From: Nannocystaceae bacterium
Lineage (GTDB): Bacteria; Myxococcota_A; Polyangia; Nannocystales; Nannocystaceae
DNA: 48,211 bases
NCBI GenBank assembly: GCA_019694555.1
Contig: JAIBBS010000046.1
Span: 1 to 48,211, forward strand
Reading direction: 5' to 3'
Under the pieces are notes generated by a model that made no database searches, was not told the DNA's origin, and worked only from the letters and a program-made list of their open reading frames with translations. The first letter of the stretch is position 1. Each line of letters begins with the position of its first letter. Both the position numbers and the translations under genes were made by a program. Below, one piece after another: positions 35,206 through 42,248 of the stretch.

Positions 35206-38200
35206 TTGTCCGTCACGCTGGATCTGCAGGTGCCGATCGTGGTGCGGACACACGCTTCGGGCAGCGTGTACGCCTGGCCGCTCGCCGACCCGGATCTGGT
35301 GTGCCGCGGCGATTCGCTCGACGAGGTCGGCGCGACCGTGGCGATGTTCCTGGCCGAGCACCTCGCGCGGCTGCCCGGTGAGGCCATCGCCGCGTTCGCC
35401 CTGCCTGCCGACGCGCGCCTGCTCGAGCTGCCGGTGACGCTCGCGCGCGACGACCTGCCGCAACGCTTCGGCATCGACGGTCCGATCGCGATCGCCTGCG
35501 TCGCCGTGCCCGACGGCGAGGCCACGTGGGTCAACGTGCTGCCGCTGCGCGAGATGATCCACGTGGGCGCGGGCGAGGACCTGGTCGCGCGCGTGACCGA
35601 CGAGATCGTCCGCCGCGCCGGCGCACGCGAGCTCGACGACTCGACCTGGCTGTCGCTGCTGCCCGCGGTCGAGACCGCGCTGGTGCGCATCGACGTCCGC
35701 GTGGTCCGCAACGACCTCGCCGATGCCGGCGCCCGCGCCCGCGAGCAGCGCGAGCGCAACGACGAGCGCGCGCGTCGGCAGGCCCGCGAGCTGCTCGACT
35801 CGATCGGCGTCGAGCTGGTCGCGCGACTGGCCCGGCACCCGCCGCCGCCCGCGGTCGCGCGCACGCGCGAGGTGCAGTTTCTCGCCGCGCTGCTCTCGGG
35901 CCACGAGCGCACCCAGGTCGCGCTGGTGGGTCCGGCACAGGCCGGCAAGACCGCCGTGCTCGAGGCGTTGCTGTCGCAGGCGGTGGTGCCGTTCCGGCAG
36001 CGGCCGGTGTTCGCGACCTCGGGCTCGGCCCTGGTCGCGGGCCAGTCGGGCTTCGGCCAGCTGCCGCAGCGCATCACCGAGGTCATGCGCGCGGCCGAGC
36101 TGCTCGACGCGATCCTCTATTTCGACAACCTCGCCGATCTGTTCGCCGGCACCGCCGGCGGCATCGAGGATCTCGCCGCGGGCCTGCGACCATGGCTGCT
36201 CGAGGGCCGCGTGCGCGTGCTCGGCGAGTGCACCGCGGCCGCGTTCGAACAATTCGAGAAGCGGCACGGCACGATCATGGCGTGCTTCCATCGCGTCGCG
36301 GTCGAGCCGCTGTCGGCCGAGCACACCCGCGAGGTCGTGCGCGCGCGGGCCTTGCACGCGCAGCGAACCGAGCCGCGGCGGCCCACGCTGCAGCCCGAGG
36401 CGATCGCACCGCTGGTCGAGCTGTGCGAGCGCTACCTGCCGGACCAGGCCTTCCCGGGCAAGGCCGTGCGCCTGTTCGACGAGCTGCGCGCGATCCACCA
36501 GCACGACGTCGACGACGCCGGCCGTCCGCACCGCATCAGCACCCACGACGTCCATCGCGCGTTCTGCCTGCGCACCGGCATCCCGATGTTCCTGCTGCGC
36601 GACGACGAACGCCTGCGCCGCGACGCGTTGGTGGCCGAGTTCCGCCGCCGCGTCATCGGCCAGCACGAGGCCATCGCCTCGGTGGTCGACACGCTGTGCA
36701 CGATCAAGGCGCGGCTGCAGCCGCCGGGCAAGCCGCTGGCGAACTTCCTCTTCATCGGGCCCACCGGCGTGGGCAAGACCGAGGTCGCCAAGACGCTCGC
36801 GCGCATCCTGTTCGGTTCGCCCGATCGCATGGCGCGCTTCGACATGAGCGAGTACGCCGACCCGTGGGCCGCGGAGCGGTTGATCCGCGGCACCGTGCGC
36901 GAGGACGGCGAGCTGACCCGGCGCGTGCGCCAGCAGCCCTTCAGCGTGCTGTTGCTCGACGAGATCGAGAAGGCCCACCCGGCGGTGTTCGACCTGCTGC
37001 TGCAGGTGCTCGGCGAGGGCCGCCTGACCGACAGCCGCGGCCAGACCACGCACTTTGGCAACACCATCGTGATCATGACCAGCAACCTCGGCGCCGCGCA
37101 TCGCCCCCGCGGCAGCGGCACCGGGCTGCACGGCGCGGACGAGCGCAACGACGAAGCCGGCGCGGCGGCCGAGCGCCGCCACTACCTCGATCAGGTCGAT
37201 CGTCACTTCCGTCCCGAGTTCGTCAACCGCATCGACCGCGTGATCCCGTTCGCGTCGCTGCGCGCCGACGAGATGCACCAGGTCGCCGCGGTCTCGCTGC
37301 AGAGGATCCGCGAGCGCGCTGCCTTCGCCCAGCGAGGCATCGAGCTGGAGATCGACGACGCCGCGCTGGCCGAGCTCGCGCGCGCCGGCTACTCGCCGGT
37401 CTACGGCGCGCGAGCGCTGCGACGCCACCTCGAGGATCACCTGGTCGCTCCGATCGCCTCGCTGATCTCGCGTGCGGGCGAGCAGGCCGACGGCGCAGGG
37501 ATCGCGGTCGCCACGACCGGGCTGGCTGCGATGCTGGGCGAGGCCAAGCCGGCGCTGCAGCTCGAGCACGGCGCGCTGCGGCTGGCGCTGGTGCGACGAC
37601 GCGGCCCGCGGGCGCACGCCGATGCCGGTGGCATCGATCGCATCGGTCGTCTGCGCCGCAACGCCACCGCCGCAGCCGCGGTGTCGCGCGTCGCGGATCT
37701 GCGGCAGCGACTGGCGTACCTCACCGCCGAGCTGGCGCAGCCGCGCACCGGCGTGGACATGGCCGCGTCGCTGCGCGAGCACGAGCGGGCCCGCGCCGCG
37801 CTCGCGCGCATCGACGATGCACTCGAGGTGCTCGAGGGCCTCGAGGAGCTTGCGGTCGTCGCTGCGGCCGAGGGCGAGCGCCCGCGCTCGCTGGTGAGCG
37901 ACGCCGAGCAGGCCCACGCCCGCTTCGAGGCCGAGTTCGTGCGCGCGATGTTCGAGAGCGAGCCGCACAACGCCATCACCGTGGTGGTCGGCGCGCTCGA
38001 CGGCACCGCCGCGCTGGCGGCGTGGCTGCGGCAGCTGTCGCGCTGGGCCGACAGCGGCGGCTGGACCGTGCTGGTCCATCGCGCGGGCGAGTCGGCGCCG
38101 GCGTGGCCGCGGCTGCCGTGGGGCCCGCCGCATCCGCTGTCGTCGATGCTCGCCGAGCTCGAACGCGATCCCGCGCCGGCGTCGTGGCGCGCGTTGCTGG

Positions 38201-38574
38201 TGCGCGCGAGCGGACCGCTGGTGGGCAACCACCTCGCGCTCGAGCACGGCCTGCACCGGCTGTGGCCGCCCGATCGCGCGAGCGCGTGGCACCTCGACGT
38301 GCGCGCGCTGGCGTGGCGCAGCGAGCTGGGCACCTTCGAGCTCGGCGCACCGCACTTCGCGCCCGCGCCACGACCCGCGGCGGATCAACTCCACCGCCTG
38401 CCGGCAGTGCGCGAGCAGTTCGCCGACGGCACCGTGACCATGCCCGAGCTCGGGCTGACCACCGCGCCCGGGCTCGACCTCGGCGCGCTGGAGACCGTGC
38501 TGCGGCTGTGGTTCGGCGAGATCGTGCGTCGACTGACCCTGGGCAACGACCTCGTGCCGGAGCTGCCGTCGTGA
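35206..38574 (+). CDS. ClpB-like AAA+ protein A with C-terminal release-factor-like domain
   Basis: 1122 residues. Residues 1-200 replace the Clp N-domain with an unrecognised alpha/beta region. AAA domain 1 (about 225-400): P-loop GPAQAGKT (242-249), aromatic pore loop AGQSGFGQ (Phe283), but the Walker B Glu is Asn (FDN, 306-308) and the LERRF arginine fingers are replaced (IMACF). No ClpB middle coiled coil. AAA domain 2 (about 480-790) is catalytically complete: GPTGVGKTE (Lys524), LLLDEIEKAHP (Asp585, Glu586), sensor Asn627, arginine finger Arg675, sensor-2 Arg736; its GYVG pore loop is missing. Residues about 830-1035 resemble the PCRF region of class I release factors (AALAAWLRQLSRWADSGGWTV; LEHGLHRLW at about 1012), with no GGQ. 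TTG 35206 is chosen from the promoter position. Function unknown. Confidence 0.88.
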   Translation: MSVTLDLQVPIVVRTHASGSVYAWPLADPDLVCRGDSLDEVGATVAMFLAEHLARLPGEAIAAFALPADARLLELPVTLARDDLPQRFGIDGPIAIACVAVPDGEATWVNVLPLREMIHVGAGEDLVARVTDEIVRRAGARELDDSTWLSLLPAVETALVRIDVRVVRNDLADAGARAREQRERNDERARRQARELLDSIGVELVARLARHPPPPAVARTREVQFLAALLSGHERTQVALVGPAQAGKTAVLEALLSQAVVPFRQRPVFATSGSALVAGQSGFGQLPQRITEVMRAAELLDAILYFDNLADLFAGTAGGIEDLAAGLRPWLLEGRVRVLGECTAAAFEQFEKRHGTIMACFHRVAVEPLSAEHTREVVRARALHAQRTEPRRPTLQPEAIAPLVELCERYLPDQAFPGKAVRLFDELRAIHQHDVDDAGRPHRISTHDVHRAFCLRTGIPMFLLRDDERLRRDALVAEFRRRVIGQHEAIASVVDTLCTIKARLQPPGKPLANFLFIGPTGVGKTEVAKTLARILFGSPDRMARFDMSEYADPWAAERLIRGTVREDGELTRRVRQQPFSVLLLDEIEKAHPAVFDLLLQVLGEGRLTDSRGQTTHFGNTIVIMTSNLGAAHRPRGSGTGLHGADERNDEAGAAAERRHYLDQVDRHFRPEFVNRIDRVIPFASLRADEMHQVAAVSLQRIRERAAFAQRGIELEIDDAALAELARAGYSPVYGARALRRHLEDHLVAPIASLISRAGEQADGAGIAVATTGLAAMLGEAKPALQLEHGALRLALVRRRGPRAHADAGGIDRIGRLRRNATAAAAVSRVADLRQRLAYLTAELAQPRTGVDMAASLREHERARAALARIDDALEVLEGLEELAVVAAAEGERPRSLVSDAEQAHARFEAEFVRAMFESEPHNAITVVVGALDGTAALAAWLRQLSRWADSGGWTVLVHRAGESAPAWPRLPWGPPHPLSSMLAELERDPAPASWRALLVRASGPLVGNHLALEHGLHRLWPPDRASAWHLDVRALAWRSELGTFELGAPHFAPAPRPAADQLHRLPAVREQFADGTVTMPELGLTTAPGLDLGALETVLRLWFGEIVRRLTLGNDLVPELPS

Positions 38575-41500
38575 CCGAGCTGCGCGTGACCGTGTTCGAG
38601 CGCCGGCGCGGCACCATGCTCGAGTGGCACACCGTGGGCCTGGGCGATCTCGATCGCATCGAGCGGGGCCCCAGCGCGCTGCGGCTGCAGCAGCGCCTCG
38701 CCGACGGCCTGCGCAAGGCCCTGGCGTCGCGGTGGCCGCAGCAGCTCGCGCCGATCGAGTTCGTGCCGGGCCGTCAGCTCCACAGCGTCGCGCTCGATCT
38801 GACGCTGGGCAACGGCGGCCGCCGCTTCCACGACAAGATCCCGCTGGTGCTCGAGCCGCGCCCGCGCGGCGGCATCGAACGCGCCGATCCGATCTGGATC
38901 GCGTACCACCCCATGCGCTCGCGCGAGTGGTTCCCGCACGCGCCCGATCGCGACCTCGCGGCCGAGGCCACGGCGTTCTTCCGCAGCCGCTGGGCCGAGC
39001 TGCCCGACTGGCAGCTCGACCGCATGCGCGCGATGCCCCGCGACGCACTGCGACTCTTGGCGATGCAGGTGCGCACGCGGTCGCTGTTCGACCGCCTGGC
39101 CAAGGGCGAGCCGCAGGCGAGCGGCTTCGCGGCGCTGGGCCAGGCCCAACGCAAGCGCGGCGCGGCGCTGCTCGAGGAGCTCGGCGTCGATCAGACCGCG
39201 CTCGCGGCCGACGAGGAGCTGCCGCGCGGCAGCCCCCGCAGCCCCTGGCGCGAACAGCTGCAGCAGCTGCTGTGCGGCAACCGCCGCAGCTCGGTGCTGC
39301 TGGTGGGGCCCAGCGGTTGCGGCAAGAGCACGCTGCTGCGCGGTGCGGTGCACGACCTGCTCGAGGCCGATGGTTGGTCGGCGCATCGCAACCTCGATCG
39401 CGTGAACGCAGTGTGGCTGGTCCGCGGCCACCGCATCATCGCGGGCATGGCCTACCTCGGGCAGTGGGAGCAGCGCTGTCTCGATCTGCTCGAGGCCTGC
39501 CGCAGCGAGCGCGCGCTGCTGTGGATCGACGACCTGCACGCGTGGGGCCGCATCGGCGAGAGCCGCGAGTCCGACCGCTCGCTCGCGACCTTCTTCCGCG
39601 GACCCATCGCGCGCGGCGAGATGACGGTGCTGGGCGAGTGCAGCCCCGAGCAGTACCAGATGCTGCTCGACGACGCGCCCGAGCTCGCCGCGGCGTTCAC
39701 GGTGCTGTGGGTCGAGCCGACCGGCGCGGGCGAGACCGCGACGTTGGTGCAGCGCAGCGCGCGGGCGCTCGAGCTCGAGCACCACGTCGCGTTCGCGCCC
39801 AGCGCGTTGTCGACGATCGCCGAGCTCGGCGGCGCGCTGTCGCCGACCACGGTCGAGCCCGGACGTTCGATCGCGCTGCTGGGCGCGCTGGGCCGCGGCG
39901 AGCACGGCGTCGCGCTCGCGCTGGGCGCGGTCGAACAGGAACTCGCCGAGGGGCGCACGCTGCACGCGATCCGCCGCTACCGCGAGCTGACCGGCTGTGG
40001 CCTCGCGGCCGCGCGGCAGGCGGTCGACACGTTCCGCAGCAGCGGCGTGTGGCCGACCGTGGTGGTCACGCAGCGTCCGCCCGCGCCGTCGCCACGCTCG
40101 ACGCTCGAGCTCGAGTTCGCGTCGCTGCCCGAGCCGCCGACCATCGGCGCGCACGCGGTCGTACGCCTGCTGGCGGCGCGCACCGGGGTGCCCGAGCTGC
40201 TGCTGGTGCCGCAGCGACCGCTGTCCGCCGAGGCCGTGGCGGCCGACTTCGCGGCGCAGATCATCGGACAGCCGCGCGCGATCGCGGCCATCGTGGACGT
40301 GGTGCTGCGCATGCGCACGCAGACCGGCGATCGTGCGCGGCCCTACGGCGTGCTGCTGCTCTCGGGCCCCACCGGCACCGGCAAGACCGAGCTGGCCAAG
40401 TGCCTGGCCGAGTACCTCTACGGCGACGTGCGTCGGCTGGTGCGGCTCGACATGAGCGAGTACGCCGGGCCGGACGCGCCGGCGCGGCTGATCGGCGATC
40501 GCTTCCGTCCCGAGGGCACGCTGACGCAGGTGGTGCGCGCGCAGCCGTTCTGCGTGGTGTTGCTCGACGAGATCGACAAGGCCGACCCGTCGATCCTCGC
40601 GCTGATGCTGCAGGTGTTCGACGACGGACGGCTGACCGATGCCGCCGGCCACGTGGTCGACTTCAGCCACGCGGTGGTGTTGTTGACGTCCAACCTGGGC
40701 GCCGGCGCCGAGCCGACGCTGGGGCTGGGTGGACGCAGCGGCGGCGACGTGGCCCGCGATCTCGAACGGGCGGTGCGCGAGTTCTTCCCGCCCGAGCTGT
40801 TCAACCGCATCGACCGCATCGTGCCCTTCGATCCACTCACGCGCGAGGCGGCCGAGCGCATCGCCGCGCGCGAGCTCGAGGCGCTGCTGGGTCGCGCGGG
40901 GCTGGTCGAGCGCAACGTGTTCGTGCGTTTCACCCCGGCGGTGGTCGAGCACGTGGTCGCACGGGGCTTCGCCGCGCGCGACGGTGCGCGCTCGCTCAAG
41001 CGCTGGCTCGAGGACCACGTCGGCGCGTGGCTGGCCGACGAGATCGCCAGCGGTCCCATCGCGGCGTTGCGGGTGCTGTGGCTGTACGCCCGCGACGGCG
41101 CGTTGGCGCTGCACGCCGAGCACCTGGTCGAAGCCACCGTGCGCGCGACCCCGGGCGCGATGCAGGCGCTGCTGCAGTGGGACGCGCGACGGCTGCGGCA
41201 GCAGGTGCCGGCTGCGCTCGCGCGGGTCGAGACCCTGCTCGACGGCGAGGCGCTGACGCGGCTGGCCGCGACGCTGCGCGCGACGCTGCCGCCCTCGCTC
41301 GCGGGCGATCGCGATGCGGCCGAGGCCGCGTACAACCTCGAGAACCTGCGCGGCGAGCTGCTCGAGCTGCGCGAGCGGCTGCGGCTGCAGCGGGAGTACG
41401 ACCCGCTGCTCGACGACGGCGGGCAGCACGAGATCGACGGCGCGCTGCTGGAGGCCGAGCAGTACGGCTGGGACCGCCGCGTGGGCGAGTTCAGCGGCGA

Positions 41501-42248
41501 GACCTTCGTGCGCTCGCTCGACCCGCGCGCGCTGGTGCCGGAGCTGCCGCTGCGCACGCGCGGACAGGTGCTGGTCGAGCTCGCGGAGCTGCGCGCGCTC
41601 GAGCGCGCGGTGCAGCACGCCGACGACGTCGAGGAGCACGTCGTGCTGGTCGAGCTGTCGCGGGTCAGCCGCGCGCGCAGCGACGGGCGCTTCGGTCAGG
41701 CGCGCGCGAGCCTGCTCGAGTGGCTCGCGTCCGCCTACGCGCGCGGGCGCGGCAGCACCGACGAGATCGTCGCGGTGCTGCCAGGCGGCACCCGAGCGCT
41801 GTCCGCCGACGAGCTCGCCGCGCTCGACGTCGCGTGCGAGCGCATGGTGCTGCGGATCAGCGGCCCCGGCGTGCGCAGCTTCTTCGCGGTCGAGGACGGC
41901 TGCCACGTGCGCCACGGGCTGTCGGGCGCCAGCGAGGTCGTACGCGTGCGCGTGGGCTCGGGCCGCGATCGCAGCGCCGCCGAGCACCTCGCGTCGCTGC
42001 AGCGCCGGCGCGAGGACTTCGCGACCGCGCTCGAGCACGGCGATCGTAGTCAGCTGCCGGACAACCCCGACGCGGTGCCGCCGATCGTGCGCGCGTACCA
42101 CTTCGAGCCCAACCCGACCCACGAGCCCGCGCGCATCGAGGTCGAGGACTTCCCCATCGCGTTCGTGCTGCGCGCCCACGTCGCGCGGCTGGCCGAGATC
42201 CTGCCGACGCTGTGGATGCTGCGGCCCGACCCCGCGGAGGCGCCATGA
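38571..42248 (+). CDS. ClpB-like AAA+ protein B with L7/L12-like insert and release-factor-like tail
   Basis: 1225 residues, starting at the GTG overlapping A's stop. The N-terminal about 200 residues are non-Clp. AAA domain 1: GPSGCGKST (246-254), pore loop AGMAYLGQWEQR (Tyr295), Walker B IDD (Asp320-Asp321, no Glu), no arginine fingers (PELAAAF). Residues about 455-495 contain GRTLHAIRRYRELTGCGL followed by AAARQAVD, resembling the C-terminal domain of ribosomal protein L7/L12. AAA domain 2: GPTGTGKTE (Lys605), LLDEIDKADP (Asp666, Glu667), TSNLG, Arg746, sensor-2 Arg807; GYVG replaced by RFRPEG. A coiled-coil-rich tail carries a second, more divergent PCRF-like region (about 920-1130: LLEWLASAYARGRG; RISGPGVRSFFAVEDGCHVR). 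Probably a partner of A and C in one complex. Confidence 0.87.
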   Translation: MTELRVTVFERRRGTMLEWHTVGLGDLDRIERGPSALRLQQRLADGLRKALASRWPQQLAPIEFVPGRQLHSVALDLTLGNGGRRFHDKIPLVLEPRPRGGIERADPIWIAYHPMRSREWFPHAPDRDLAAEATAFFRSRWAELPDWQLDRMRAMPRDALRLLAMQVRTRSLFDRLAKGEPQASGFAALGQAQRKRGAALLEELGVDQTALAADEELPRGSPRSPWREQLQQLLCGNRRSSVLLVGPSGCGKSTLLRGAVHDLLEADGWSAHRNLDRVNAVWLVRGHRIIAGMAYLGQWEQRCLDLLEACRSERALLWIDDLHAWGRIGESRESDRSLATFFRGPIARGEMTVLGECSPEQYQMLLDDAPELAAAFTVLWVEPTGAGETATLVQRSARALELEHHVAFAPSALSTIAELGGALSPTTVEPGRSIALLGALGRGEHGVALALGAVEQELAEGRTLHAIRRYRELTGCGLAAARQAVDTFRSSGVWPTVVVTQRPPAPSPRSTLELEFASLPEPPTIGAHAVVRLLAARTGVPELLLVPQRPLSAEAVAADFAAQIIGQPRAIAAIVDVVLRMRTQTGDRARPYGVLLLSGPTGTGKTELAKCLAEYLYGDVRRLVRLDMSEYAGPDAPARLIGDRFRPEGTLTQVVRAQPFCVVLLDEIDKADPSILALMLQVFDDGRLTDAAGHVVDFSHAVVLLTSNLGAGAEPTLGLGGRSGGDVARDLERAVREFFPPELFNRIDRIVPFDPLTREAAERIAARELEALLGRAGLVERNVFVRFTPAVVEHVVARGFAARDGARSLKRWLEDHVGAWLADEIASGPIAALRVLWLYARDGALALHAEHLVEATVRATPGAMQALLQWDARRLRQQVPAALARVETLLDGEALTRLAATLRATLPPSLAGDRDAAEAAYNLENLRGELLELRERLRLQREYDPLLDDGGQHEIDGALLEAEQYGWDRRVGEFSGETFVRSLDPRALVPELPLRTRGQVLVELAELRALERAVQHADDVEEHVVLVELSRVSRARSDGRFGQARASLLEWLASAYARGRGSTDEIVAVLPGGTRALSADELAALDVACERMVLRISGPGVRSFFAVEDGCHVRHGLSGASEVVRVRVGSGRDRSAAEHLASLQRRREDFATALEHGDRSQLPDNPDAVPPIVRAYHFEPNPTHEPARIEVEDFPIAFVLRAHVARLAEILPTLWMLRPDPAEAP

